DNA of 57,072 nt, taken from positions 1 through 57,072 of the forward strand of contig JANQKZ010000013.1 of NCBI GenBank assembly GCA_028280845.1. Reading direction: 5' to 3'. The position numbers and the translations under genes were made by a program. The notes below the pieces were generated by a model that worked only from the letters and a program-made list of their open reading frames with translations, made no database searches and had not been told where the DNA came from. The stretch comes from Opitutales bacterium. Lineage in GTDB: Bacteria > Verrucomicrobiota > Verrucomicrobiia > Opitutales > JABSRG01. Positions within the stretch are counted from its first letter, which is position 1. Each line of letters opens with the position of its first letter. Below, one piece after another: positions 47,393-56,869 of this stretch.

Positions 47393-49060
47393 CTACAGTT
47401 CCCGCATATCAAGCTTCACTTGTGGGTCGAGGTAGACGTATTTGAGGAGGCGGAAGTCGATGGGGCTATCGTGCCAGTTTTGTACGGCGGGGTGGACCAG
47501 TTGGGTGGTCGTATAATGATAAATCGGAGCGACGGGCATGTCGGTCAGAAGGACCCGCTCGGCGTCCTGGAAGAGTTTTATACGTTTCTCCGCATTGGGT
47601 TCTTTAGCCCCGAGAGCGACCAGGCGATCAAACTCCGCGCTGGAGTAGTTGCTGTTGTTGTTGCCGCTATTGGTTTCGAAGATATCGAGGTAGCCGGCCA
47701 TATCGAGTCCACCGACCCAGGCGGCCCGTGCAATCTGGTAGTTGCCATTTACGCGGGTCTGGAGGAAGACTTTCCACTCCTGGTTGGCCAGGGTGACTTC
47801 GATGCCGAGTTCGTCCTTCCACATTTGTTGAACGGCTTCGGCGATGGCCCGATGGCCCTCCGATGTGTTGAAGATCAATTCGGTCGGGGGAAAGCCTTCT
47901 CCGTTGGGATAGCCCGCTTCGGCCAGGAGACGGCGGGCTTCATCCAGGTCAGGCGCTATCTGGAAATCGGGCATGTAGCCATTGACAGTAGGTGGGATAA
48001 AGGAACTGGCGAGTTGTTGGCCACCCTGGGCGATGTATTCGATGATTTGCTCCCGGTCGATGGCGTAGGAGAGCGCGCGGCGGACCCGGGGATCATCGAA
48101 GGGCGGCTTCTCTACATTAAATTCGTAGTAGTAGGTGCCATAGAAGGGGGCTCGACGGATAGCCGGGTTGTCCGAGCTATTGATCAGCTGCATTTTGGAG
48201 GAAGGCACCGTGGAGGTCTTGTGCAACTGGCCAGCCCGGAAGCTGTTATACTCGGTCTCCTGGTTGTCGATGGGATAGAAATGTACTTTGTTCAGCTGTA
48301 CCACCTCGGAATCCCAATACGTGTCGGTCTTGGCAATGGTCACCACCTTGTTAGGTTGCCAGTCGACGAGTTCGAACGGCCCATTCGTTACGAGGGTTTC
48401 GGGCTGAAAGTACTTGCTGTTTTTGGTTTCATCGATGGCACCGAATTCCTCAATACTGGCCTGGTGAATGGGATAAAAATACTGACTGCGGAGAAAGACG
48501 AGGAGAGCCAGGTTCGGGTGCTCCATCTCAAAACGGAGCCGACGATCATCGAGTGCTTTTACCCCCACGTCGTCCCAGGTGATCATGCGCTCCCCGGTGG
48601 CTTGAATGGTCTCTCCACGGCTGTAGGCGACGGCATTTTTAATTCCCTTAAAAAACTCGGTATAGGGGGCGGCCATGGCCGGTTCCAGATAACGCCGGAT
48701 CCCATATTCGAAGTCGTGGGCAGTGAGGGGATCGCCGTTGGACCACTTGGCATCTTCCCGGATATAGAAGATATACTCCAATCCATCTTCGCGCATTTCC
48801 CAGCGCTCAGCGGCGGCGGGAACCAGCTGGTTCGTGGTGGCATCGTAATCGATGAGGGGTTCCCAGATGTCGCGCATGATGCGGAACGAAACCAGGTCGG
48901 TGACTGCGGCGGGGTCGATGGTGGGTGGTTCGGAGCCATTGCCTAAGTGCAGTTCCTGCAGACGGTTCCCTTCCTCGACCCGGGTTTCCTTTTTTCCACA
49001 TCCGGAAAAGGTCATTAAACATGCCGTGAAGAGCAGGAGTAAAACTTGTGAAAAACGCAT
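47393..49060 (-). CDS. Oligopeptide ABC transporter substrate-binding lipoprotein
   Basis: A 555-residue family-5 solute-binding protein. Signal peptide with lipobox TFSGCGKK. The family signature is LGNGSEPPTIDPAAVTDL near the start, then IFYIREDAKWSNGDPLTAHDF, and YYEFNVEKPPFDDPRVRRALSYAIDR in the second lobe. Such proteins bind peptides for OppBCDF import. No permease or ATPase gene is near, so it relies on a distant transporter or has a stand-alone role. A gap of about 200 bp upstream holds no gene. Confidence 0.9.
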   Translation of the reverse strand: MRFSQVLLLLFTACLMTFSGCGKKETRVEEGNRLQELHLGNGSEPPTIDPAAVTDLVSFRIMRDIWEPLIDYDATTNQLVPAAAERWEMREDGLEYIFYIREDAKWSNGDPLTAHDFEYGIRRYLEPAMAAPYTEFFKGIKNAVAYSRGETIQATGERMITWDDVGVKALDDRRLRFEMEHPNLALLVFLRSQYFYPIHQASIEEFGAIDETKNSKYFQPETLVTNGPFELVDWQPNKVVTIAKTDTYWDSEVVQLNKVHFYPIDNQETEYNSFRAGQLHKTSTVPSSKMQLINSSDNPAIRRAPFYGTYYYEFNVEKPPFDDPRVRRALSYAIDREQIIEYIAQGGQQLASSFIPPTVNGYMPDFQIAPDLDEARRLLAEAGYPNGEGFPPTELIFNTSEGHRAIAEAVQQMWKDELGIEVTLANQEWKVFLQTRVNGNYQIARAAWVGGLDMAGYLDIFETNSGNNNSNYSSAEFDRLVALGAKEPNAEKRIKLFQDAERVLLTDMPVAPIYHYTTTQLVHPAVQNWHDSPIDFRLLKYVYLDPQVKLDMREL

Positions 49061-49264
49061 AGGGGGAAAGTAGCGGAGGGAGTGAAGGCCGCAACTGAAT
49101 TCACCTTCGTGAAATAGAGGCGGGGGCTGAGCTTTATTGGACTACAATGTCAGCGGAAGGTTTCAGAAATGAAAAAATCCGTTCCATAAGGCGGTGAAAA
49201 TGGAGCCGTCATCGCCTGGAATGGGAGGTTTCCCAAAGTGCTTTCGATCGAAGCGAACCCCTTT

Positions 49265-49777
49265 ATGCCCCAGAGAATTCTTGTTGTCCTAATCGGCCTG
49301 TTTATTGTCTGTTGCCCGCCCCAACCTTTGGGGGGTCTTGTCCAGTTTTGATGAATCGACCACAAGCGCTTTTGAGCGCGCAGACATTGCCATGCCCCGG
49401 GATTTCGATGGCGATCTGGTGATGGATCTGATCGTCATCCGCAAATCAATGGGTTCCTTCACCCTGGGGGCGGTGAAATCGTGGAGGAGATCTGGGCAAA
49501 ATCCAATGGGTTTGGGATATTTCGCAGATATCCGGGGGTGGATTTTTCACGAATATCAGGGCTCTGTCTACCTGGCTAATGCGGGAGATTCTGAGGCTTT
49601 TCCCTATGTGCCTGGCCTGGGGTGGGCCTATATCCATGCCGGAGCTTTTCCTCTGAATCGCAAATCTATTTTAATCGGGAACGGCTGCTGCCGAATCGAT
49701 GGTTCTACATATTCGATGGCAGCCAATCCGGCTGTGCAATGTGCCGATGGAACAGGGGGGAGGGGTGTGATTTGTGA
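49265..49777 (+). pseudogene. Decayed FG-GAP/VCBS-type exoprotein with aromatic module
   Basis: Parts of one gene are spread over two frames. Frame A: ATG 49265 with a signal peptide (ILVVLIGLFIVCC), stopped by TGA after about 28 codons. Frame B, from near 49345: DFDGDLVMDLIVIRKSMGSF, one FG-GAP-like repeat, then GWIFHEYQGSVYLANAG and PYVPGLGWAYIHAGAFP, the start of the aromatic C-terminal module. Back in frame A near 49660: IYFNRERLLPNRWFYIFDGS, the end of that module, to TGA 49775. So one +1 and one -1 shift have destroyed it. Intact relatives would carry more FG-GAP repeats, so an internal deletion is also likely. Confidence 0.7.
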
Positions 49778-49805
49778 ACAAGTGGTCCTACGACCGGTAA
49801 ACTTG

Positions 49806-51632
49806 TTAGGTCAGGAGCGCTTTCATCTCTTCGAAGGAAGGTTTGAGGGAGCGGATGGCTCCTTGCCAGAAATCGGGCTCGGAGAGGTTTACCCCTAAGA
49901 CTTTATTCGCGACCGCCTCGGCGGTCATGCTCCCGGACTCGCGGAGGAACTGTTTATAACTCGGGATGAAGGCTTCGCCCTGTTCCTTGAAGACATTATA
50001 AAGTCCACGGCTCAAAAGGAACCCAAAGGTGTAGGGAAAGTTATAGAAAGATACTCCGGTAATGTAGAAATGCAGTTTGCTGGCCCAGAAGAGGGGGTCT
50101 TCTGCTCCCTCTTCCAAGGTGTCTCCGTAGAGTGCGCGTTGAGCATCTACCATCATATCCTTGAGCTCCGATACGGTGACTTCGCCGGCCTGGCGCCGCT
50201 CATAAAACGCTTTTTCAAAGTGAAAGCGCATTGGAATGTTGACGAGGTAGGAGGGGATCTGGCCGATGAGGGCCTCCAGCAGCCGCAGCTTGGCCTCTTT
50301 GGGCTGGCCGGGGTCGTTGACGATTCCATCGATGAGGATGGATTCCCCAAAGGTCGACGCGCTTTCGGCGAGAGTCATGGGATAGGAGCGGGACAAGTAG
50401 CGAATGCCTTTCATGAGATGGTGATGGTAGGCATGGCCAGCTTCATGAGCCAAGGTTGTGACGCTCCCCATATCTCCGTTAAAGGTCATGTAGATTCGCG
50501 GTTCTCCGGTAATATCGGATCCGGTACAAAATCCCCCGGGCCGCTTATTGTCGCGTGGGCTATAATCGATCCACCGCTGCTCGATCATATGATCAAAAAA
50601 GGATCCCAGTTCGGGAAAGGCAGCATTATAGGCCTGACTGGTCCATCCCACTCCATCTGTCCAGCTGATCGGTTTGGAGTTATCCAGGTTCAGCGGGATG
50701 GGGCATTCCAGATCTTGCCAGCCGAGGGCAGATTTGCCCATGCGCCTCGCTTTGAAGCGGAGGATATCCCTGGAAAATTCAACTTCTGACATGACGGCTT
50801 CCATGAGTGCGTTGAGGGTAGCATGGGTACATCCTGCCTGGAACAGGGCGGGATCCAGAAAGTGTTGAACGCCCCGTTCCCTATAGAGGGAGTGACGCGT
50901 CCCGGCGATGGCATTAAGGGCGGACGCGCACACGGTTTCTACGGAATTCCATGCTTCGGTATAGCCGGCAAAGGCATTTTGGCGGACCTCTGCAATTTCA
51001 TTTCCCATGAGGGACCGGGCCTGGGAGATGGAGAGCATGGATTCGCTGCCGTCCTGCTGCTTCATGCGAAATTTCAGATTACCCGACACGCGATCGTAGA
51101 GACGGCCCCAGGCTTGTATGCCGTTGATGCCAAGCTCGGCCGCCAGGGATTCTTCGGCGGCTCCCATACGCTTTTGTCCCTCTATGCGCAACCGTTCGAT
51201 CTGGTAGGTGGCATCTTGCAGCTCGTCTTGATGGAGGAGACTTTGAAAATCTTCCATCGATGCGTTTTTCAGTCCTTCCCGTAATGGGATGTAGGATTTA
51301 GCGAGTGCGGCTCCCTGTTCAGCCAACCACCCCTCTTCGATCTGGTAGGCCTCGCTTGCCGCGTCGGCCGACGAGAGGCAGGCAATATAAGAACCCAGAT
51401 GACGAAAACGCCGGGTAATATCTTCTAAGGCATGGATAACCTTGGAGTAGACTTCCTTGCTCTTATCATTGGCAGATAGCGGGGGCAGGGCGAGGGTGTC
51501 TGTCTGGACGGCGACAATATCCGTAGCCAGCCGTGTTTTAAAGGAAGCCATGGCTTCACCGCCAAATTCCGGAAAGTAAGCGGAGAGATCCCAGTCTCCA
51601 GGTTTTGTCACTGCGGGGGTACTTGAATCCAT
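49806..51632 (-). CDS. pepF: M3-family oligoendopeptidase F
   Basis: A 608-residue zinc metallopeptidase. The active site is LAHEAGHAYHHH with ligands His396 and His400 and catalytic Glu397; the third ligand Glu is in LAESASTFGES. A helical PepF-type N-domain fills the first ~340 residues. Such enzymes cut oligopeptides of about 7-17 residues in the cytosol. No signal peptide. ATG at 51632 is chosen over a GTG at 51641. The 134 bp between it and the propeller gene hold nothing recognised. Confidence 0.93.
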   Translation of the reverse strand: MDSSTPAVTKPGDWDLSAYFPEFGGEAMASFKTRLATDIVAVQTDTLALPPLSANDKSKEVYSKVIHALEDITRRFRHLGSYIACLSSADAASEAYQIEEGWLAEQGAALAKSYIPLREGLKNASMEDFQSLLHQDELQDATYQIERLRIEGQKRMGAAEESLAAELGINGIQAWGRLYDRVSGNLKFRMKQQDGSESMLSISQARSLMGNEIAEVRQNAFAGYTEAWNSVETVCASALNAIAGTRHSLYRERGVQHFLDPALFQAGCTHATLNALMEAVMSEVEFSRDILRFKARRMGKSALGWQDLECPIPLNLDNSKPISWTDGVGWTSQAYNAAFPELGSFFDHMIEQRWIDYSPRDNKRPGGFCTGSDITGEPRIYMTFNGDMGSVTTLAHEAGHAYHHHLMKGIRYLSRSYPMTLAESASTFGESILIDGIVNDPGQPKEAKLRLLEALIGQIPSYLVNIPMRFHFEKAFYERRQAGEVTVSELKDMMVDAQRALYGDTLEEGAEDPLFWASKLHFYITGVSFYNFPYTFGFLLSRGLYNVFKEQGEAFIPSYKQFLRESGSMTAEAVANKVLGVNLSEPDFWQGAIRSLKPSFEEMKALLT

Positions 51633-51774
51633 GAGAATCACTGGAACCCGGGGGATCCACTAAGTCAAGAGAGGGGGCTTCGAGATGTGAAAAGAGGAAG
51701 AATAGAGGAGGGAGTGAGCGATTACCGGGGTTATGATAGGAGCTTAACTCGCAAGCGGCCAGCGGAGATCCAGC

Positions 51775-53271
51775 TCACAACGCGCCCTGATTCCATGTAG
51801 CGGAATTGAAGTCATAGTACCAGAACATCCCGGACTCGTCTTCGCTGAAGTAGATCCAGGAAGCGGTCGAGTTCCGATAAACGTAGGGATAGGTAGATGG
51901 CGTGGTCCACAGCCAACCGAGGTTGGCGGAGTACCACCAGTATTCGCTGACACCAGGGCCGCCCTGATAGAGCCACCCGGCCGGTAGGTGATAATGCCAG
52001 GGATCCTCCAAGGTGTAGACCAATCCAAGCCAATTGACGAAGGCCCAATCTGAGCCCAGGTCCAGCCCTTCCGGGTAGTCGCCAAAAAAGCCCTCGAGGG
52101 TGGTGGTGGCGCCGAGGTCTCCGCAAAGGTCGAGGCTGCGGCGGAATTTGGGCCAGCCATCCTGAGCTAATCCAAAGCCGGCTTCGATGGCATACATGGT
52201 CCCATCAAAGGCTCCGATATAAAGGGTGCCATCCGGCCCCAAATTGAGCGAGGCATCTACGATGGCAGGCAGTTCATGGCTCCACATCTCGTTGCCGTCC
52301 GGATCAAAGGACAACACCGTGCTGGTGTTATTTCCGGCGAAGGAAACGATGTAGATCAAGCCCTTGTCGTCGATAAGCGCCGAGCTGAAAAAGACATCCC
52401 CGACAGTGGCGGACCACTGCTCGATTCCCTGGTTGTCCAATTTATAAAAGAAACCCGCCCGGGTTGCGACGTAGACATTGCCATCCGTATCTACGGCCGG
52501 CGAACTATCCATTTCTTCCACAAACTCGGAGTTCCACTCGAGGGCTCCATTGCTGGCCCGGAGCGAGTAGACAAATCCATTCCCCGAGCCAAAAATCACT
52601 TCTCCCTGAAGTGAAATTGCCGGTGAGGTGAGGATTCGGTTGTCGAGTCCATCGACTTCCGCAACCGTGTATTCCCATTTAAGGGAGCCGTCGGCATTTA
52701 AGGCAACGAGCCTGCCGTCATAGGTCCCGAAGTAAAGTGACCCATCCAGATCAATGGAGGGGGAGCTGTCGATTTCGGCGCCGACAAAGGTGTTCCATTG
52801 TTCCGTGCCGTCCGGGTTGAGGGCATAAAAGAAGCCATCGTTAGAGGGCACGTAGATGGTTCCATCGCTACCCACGGCGGCAGACGCGATAATGATTCCG
52901 TCTGTTTGGAAGGTCCATTCCCGGGCACCGGTTTCTGCATTGAGCGCATAGAAATTTCCATCCCAGGACCCGACGTAAAGCGTGGATCCATCGGGGGAGA
53001 GTGCGGGGGAGGCATCAATCCAGTCCTCGCTGGTGAAGGTCCACCTCAGTGTGGGGAGATGAGTCGAAATATCGAGCGCGTACACCTGGCCGGACTGAGA
53101 TTCCCCGTCGGTGACTTCGGTGGTAAAGAAGAGGGTGTCTTCGTGAATTAAACTGGCAGCGCCAAAGATGAGTTCTCCGGTCTCATAGGTCCAGATGCGC
53201 TCACCTGGGTTTGCCATGACTGCCAGGGCTGAGGGGATTAGAAGGAGGATGCTGTGTGAGGCAATTTTCAT
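51775..53271 (-). CDS. PQQ-like beta-propeller exoprotein with aromatic C-terminal module
   Basis: A 498-residue secreted protein. The start at 53271 gives a signal peptide ending near ALAVMA. Residues 25-400 are a beta-propeller of PQQ/quinoprotein-like repeats, each with DGSTLYVGSWDGNFYAL-type strands (others are GTIYVPSNDGFFYAL and GSLYFGTYDGRLVAL). The PQQ-binding residues of true dehydrogenases are not seen, so it is probably a binding scaffold. The last ~95 residues are the Trp/Tyr-rich module also present in the subtilase and CAP proteins. It is 22 bp downstream of the histidine kinase gene, so both are likely co-transcribed. Confidence 0.88.
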   Translation of the reverse strand: MKIASHSILLLIPSALAVMANPGERIWTYETGELIFGAASLIHEDTLFFTTEVTDGESQSGQVYALDISTHLPTLRWTFTSEDWIDASPALSPDGSTLYVGSWDGNFYALNAETGAREWTFQTDGIIIASAAVGSDGTIYVPSNDGFFYALNPDGTEQWNTFVGAEIDSSPSIDLDGSLYFGTYDGRLVALNADGSLKWEYTVAEVDGLDNRILTSPAISLQGEVIFGSGNGFVYSLRASNGALEWNSEFVEEMDSSPAVDTDGNVYVATRAGFFYKLDNQGIEQWSATVGDVFFSSALIDDKGLIYIVSFAGNNTSTVLSFDPDGNEMWSHELPAIVDASLNLGPDGTLYIGAFDGTMYAIEAGFGLAQDGWPKFRRSLDLCGDLGATTTLEGFFGDYPEGLDLGSDWAFVNWLGLVYTLEDPWHYHLPAGWLYQGGPGVSEYWWYSANLGWLWTTPSTYPYVYRNSTASWIYFSEDESGMFWYYDFNSATWNQGAL

Positions 53272-53293
53272 GAGGGGTTGGAATATGGAGCCA

Positions 53294-54730
53294 TCACGGG
53301 CTGGAGAGGATCTGAGGCTGAGCCTTTGCTTCCAGAACGGTGGGAGATATCTCAATGGAAAAGCAGCTTCCCTTCGGGGAGGTATGGACCAGGTTGAGAT
53401 CTGCCCCGACGCGTTGGGCCAATTGATGACTGAGGGCTAACCCGATACCAGATCCGGTGGATTTTGAGCTGAGCTGGGGTTTAAACAAATTACTTCGGGC
53501 GTGCTCATTAAGCCCACCGCCACAGTCGAGCACGGTGATTTTTACCTGTCCGGTTTTGCCTCGCTGAAAGCCTACCTGAATCAGGCTGTCGGGCTCGGAT
53601 GCTTCCCAGGCATTTTGTACCAGGTTGAAGAGGATCATGAGTAAGATATTGGCGCGGTTTCCGTCGATAGCCCCGGTAAATGCGGGTTCCACGTAGAGAT
53701 TGATTCCCTTGAAGTTAGCTTCGCGGACCCGGTTTTGGAGACTGAGGGAAAACTCTTCCCAAGTCATTTCCGCTTCCTGGTCGAGACCGGCGTCCTGGAG
53801 GGCGTCGACCACCTCCTGTATGGTGGCCTGCATCCGCCGGATATAGGCGAGGGCTTCTTCCGAGTCTTCTTGCACTTCCGAGTCTGTCGTTTCGGCCAGG
53901 CGGTCTTCGACAAAGTATTTCAGTCCGGAGAGGGGAGATTTGAAGTCGTGCAGGAGTTGCGCGGTGAGTGAGCCCAAGGCATTGGATTTCAGGGCCAGGT
54001 TGAGTTCCCCCGTGGCCTGAGCCAGGGCCACCGACTTTTTATCTAAACGCTTCTGCACCCGAAACAAGTGGGTAAAGGCTGCTCCGAGAATCAGGCCAAA
54101 GAGGATCGCTCCCCCGGAGAGGGCTCCCAAGCCCTGAGTGGTGAGCTTCTGGTCCAGTTGGGCGAAGGCCTGCTCAATGCTGTTGCCTTCCAGGAGGTAA
54201 TATCCGATGCCCTGGAGGGAATCCGCCGTTTCACCAGCCATGGGGATGGTCACGGCGAGTAGAGGGATAGAGGTGTTGGTGTCGGCAGAGGCCAGGAATT
54301 GGCTGAGCTTACCCTCAGGTATAAAAATGGAGGAGGGGGTTCCGAGCAAGGCATCGGTCATTAAGCTGCTGGGTGGAGCTTTGAGCGGAAAGTCATAGGG
54401 GAGGGATTCGACCCATTCTCCTGAGGACGAATACAGCGCCACGGCCAGCACGCCTTCGTAACTCGCCGTGTTGAGCAGGACTTCGCCCAACATCAGCTCG
54501 GCATAAATGGGGTTGGATAACTCAGGATACTGGGATTGCGCCTGGTCCATTTCCAAATCGACGAGGAGGGCGAGGTTGTTGGCGTCGCGGGACAGGATAT
54601 CGTCGCGAAGGGCGGACCGGGTTTGCAGGGTGACCCAGGTGATGATGGTGGTGAGGCCGGCGACGGTGAGGAGAAAGACCACCCAGGCCGTTGGTAGAAT
54701 GGGTAAAGACTTGAGCTTTGGAAGCGTCAT
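53294..54730 (-). CDS. Membrane histidine kinase
   Basis: A 478-residue sensor kinase with two membrane helices (about 14-33 and 205-225) and a periplasmic sensor region between. The phospho-acceptor region is LLHDFKSPLSGLK, a variant of the usual HE-L-R-x-P; the HATPase has NILLMILFNLVQNAWEAS, LDCGGGLNEHARSNLFKP and GSGIGLALSHQLAQR. No response regulator is encoded next to it. The upstream neighbour is a beta-barrel gene 15 bp away and the downstream one a propeller protein, so the three form an operon that may sense and act on envelope material. Confidence 0.88.
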   Translation of the reverse strand: MTLPKLKSLPILPTAWVVFLLTVAGLTTIITWVTLQTRSALRDDILSRDANNLALLVDLEMDQAQSQYPELSNPIYAELMLGEVLLNTASYEGVLAVALYSSSGEWVESLPYDFPLKAPPSSLMTDALLGTPSSIFIPEGKLSQFLASADTNTSIPLLAVTIPMAGETADSLQGIGYYLLEGNSIEQAFAQLDQKLTTQGLGALSGGAILFGLILGAAFTHLFRVQKRLDKKSVALAQATGELNLALKSNALGSLTAQLLHDFKSPLSGLKYFVEDRLAETTDSEVQEDSEEALAYIRRMQATIQEVVDALQDAGLDQEAEMTWEEFSLSLQNRVREANFKGINLYVEPAFTGAIDGNRANILLMILFNLVQNAWEASEPDSLIQVGFQRGKTGQVKITVLDCGGGLNEHARSNLFKPQLSSKSTGSGIGLALSHQLAQRVGADLNLVHTSPKGSCFSIEISPTVLEAKAQPQILSSP

Positions 54731-54745
54731 TTCGTAGGGGGTTAA

Positions 54746-56083
54746 TTAGAGTGAAAAAGTAAATGCGATCTCACCCCGGTTAGCCGTGTAGGATTCTGAT
54801 TCACGAAGTGACCGGCTGATTTCCAGTTCATATTTTAAAATAACGGCGGTCTGGGGGGAGAAGTTACGGCGAATTTGAAATCCACTGATCCATTGGGAGA
54901 TATAGTAGGCCCGGGAATCCAGGGAACTGACGGGGCGATTGGGATATTGGTAGTGGCTGACGCTGCCATCGGCTTCGAATTCCCAGGGGCCCCAACTTTT
55001 GCCGGCCCGTAGGGTGGCCGTGAGTCTCGTGAAGTCGTCATAGCCTTCCGCATCATCTTCGTTCCACCGATAACCAATCCTGGTCGATACATTGAAGGGG
55101 TTATCGCCCTGGGTTTTCCACTTCAATGAAAGGAAAGGTTCCAGGGATTGCCATTGAACGACCGTGTCCGGAATCACGAAGCCATTGCTGTTCCGGGCAG
55201 GGCGTTCATCATAATTGCGCCAGTGGAAATCTGCCCCGGCTTGCACCCGGAGCGCCTGGTTGAGGAATCGACGCTCGAGGTAGGAACGATTCCCAGGCTT
55301 CCAGTAATCATTAGTAGATTCTACAAACAGGTTATGTTCGAGGTAGAAGTCGGTCTTGAGCTGGATGGCGGCCGGAAAACGAACTGTGAAGCCCTGCCGA
55401 GCGTTAAATTGGTGCACCCGGACCTGAGTCGTAATCAACTCGTCTTCGAGGGGGGAGAGCCCGAACACCCGGTCATTGTAGGCATACTGCAGGGCGGTCT
55501 CAGAGCCGAGGGCGGTGAAGATATCCTGTTTATAATTCGCTTGGATAATGGCAACGATCTCGTGATCAAGGTCCGTGACGTTGGCATAGCGAATATATTC
55601 TCCAAACCCATAGAGAAAAAACTGCCCCGCGCCATTCCGGGGGAGTCGGATGCCCACATATTCGGCTTCGATGGTGGAATAGAGGCTGGATTCCTTGGCG
55701 AGGCTGGTCAGGAGCGGGTTATCATTATAACCGATGCCACCTTGAACGATGATCTCCTGGATCCAGTTGGGAACTTCCAACAGCTCCAATACCTCGGGGG
55801 GAAGCGCGCCGGCGTCAGCGTCGGGGTCCTTGTCCGTGGGGGTAAGGCCGGAGTCAGGGCCGGCCGGGATTTCCAGATTAGCGCCGCCTGGTTCTGGGTT
55901 GGACTCCCCATCCAAGTCTACGGTGAGGAGGTCTTCTCCGAGAAGGAGGCTGTCCAAGTCTTCTAAGCTGAAAGCTGGGGGGGCGTCGTCCTCCTGTGCT
56001 CCCTGGTCTCCCATGAGACAAAGTGGGAGAACCAGGGTAGCAATGAGGATACGGTTTAGGAATGTCGCGAGCGGTTCTCGCAT
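54746..56083 (-). CDS. Probable outer-membrane beta-barrel protein
   Basis: A 445-residue protein with a signal peptide (residues 1-25) and an acidic, Pro/Asp-rich stretch (26-105). The rest alternates hydrophobic and polar residues, with many aromatics (FFLYGFGEYIRYANV, LKTDFYLEHNLFV, LRVQAGADFHWRNYD), as in beta-barrels. It ends in GEIAFTFSL, resembling a barrel terminal strand although the last residue is Leu, not Phe. No family was recognised. It is the first gene of an operon with the kinase and propeller genes. Confidence 0.65.
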   Translation of the reverse strand: MREPLATFLNRILIATLVLPLCLMGDQGAQEDDAPPAFSLEDLDSLLLGEDLLTVDLDGESNPEPGGANLEIPAGPDSGLTPTDKDPDADAGALPPEVLELLEVPNWIQEIIVQGGIGYNDNPLLTSLAKESSLYSTIEAEYVGIRLPRNGAGQFFLYGFGEYIRYANVTDLDHEIVAIIQANYKQDIFTALGSETALQYAYNDRVFGLSPLEDELITTQVRVHQFNARQGFTVRFPAAIQLKTDFYLEHNLFVESTNDYWKPGNRSYLERRFLNQALRVQAGADFHWRNYDERPARNSNGFVIPDTVVQWQSLEPFLSLKWKTQGDNPFNVSTRIGYRWNEDDAEGYDDFTRLTATLRAGKSWGPWEFEADGSVSHYQYPNRPVSSLDSRAYYISQWISGFQIRRNFSPQTAVILKYELEISRSLRESESYTANRGEIAFTFSL

Positions 56084-56212
56084 GGCTTGTGAGGCAATTT
56101 ACTGAACGGATTGTTATCTACTACGAAAAGGGGGGGCGGGTGAGGGACTTCTCCGAGGGGCGACCCGCGTCCGGGCCGCCCTGGGAAAGCGGAGAGGCTT
56201 GCCTCACGTAGC

Positions 56213-56869
56213 TCAACCTCCGCCGCCACCGCGACGGTCGTTATCACCGTCGCGAAGCTCATTGCGGATCGTCCGCCGAATTTCTTTCATTTCCTGCAGG
56301 GTTTCGCGCTGCCCTGCGCGGAAGTCGGCAATCAACTGCTGACGTTCTTCTTCGGTTTCAGCAGCAGCCAGGGCTTCCTTCAGCGTGCGGCGGTCTTGGG
56401 CCAGACCGTCACGCAGGTCATTAAAGTCCTGGCGGGCCTGCAGAACCTCTTCGTCGATTTCCGGGCGTTCGGGAGCATTTTCACGACGATAGGCGGCGAG
56501 TTCTTCGCGGATCTCGCGGGCCAGGGCTTTTTGAGCATTGATCTCTTCTTGATTGGCTTCCTTAAAGGCTTCAGTCGTGGTGCGGATTTCCTCAAGGGTA
56601 GGTTCCACTAAGGCGTCGATTTCTTCTTGCAGGCTATTGCGCAATTCTTCCTGGGTGGATTGGAAGTCGGAAATTTTGGCTTCCAGTTCGTCGGAAAAGT
56701 CGAAGTTCTCCAGGTTAATTTTGACAATGTTGCGGATGACGCTGGGGCCTCTGCCGCGCTCCGCGACATCATCGACCACCTCATCAACGGTGTCTTCTTG
56801 AGCCATGGCTGGTGCCCAGCTGAGCAGCAGGGACCCCAGGATAGCGTAAAGGGTATTGATTTTTTTCAT
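56213..56869 (-). CDS. Secreted coiled-coil protein
   Basis: A 218-residue protein. Signal peptide MKKINTLYAILGSLL to AMAQ, then an acidic linker and, from about residue 58 on, a long charged helix rich in Glu, Arg, Gln and Ala with several heptad stretches (EEIDALVEPTLEEI, AREIREELAAY). It ends in RRGGGGG. No family recognised; the helical, highly charged periplasmic form resembles chaperones such as Spy or CpxP in general layout, though their L-T-x-x-Q motifs are absent. The 203 bp upstream, at the window end, are AT-rich and hold no gene. Confidence 0.7.
   Translation of the reverse strand: MKKINTLYAILGSLLLSWAPAMAQEDTVDEVVDDVAERGRGPSVIRNIVKINLENFDFSDELEAKISDFQSTQEELRNSLQEEIDALVEPTLEEIRTTTEAFKEANQEEINAQKALAREIREELAAYRRENAPERPEIDEEVLQARQDFNDLRDGLAQDRRTLKEALAAAETEEERQQLIADFRAGQRETLQEMKEIRRTIRNELRDGDNDRRGGGGG

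Noticed and set aside
47420..48946. A 508-codon plus-strand frame opposite the oligopeptide-binding gene
   Set aside because: No recognisable domain and fully antisense to a gene with clear family signatures and a lipoprotein signal.
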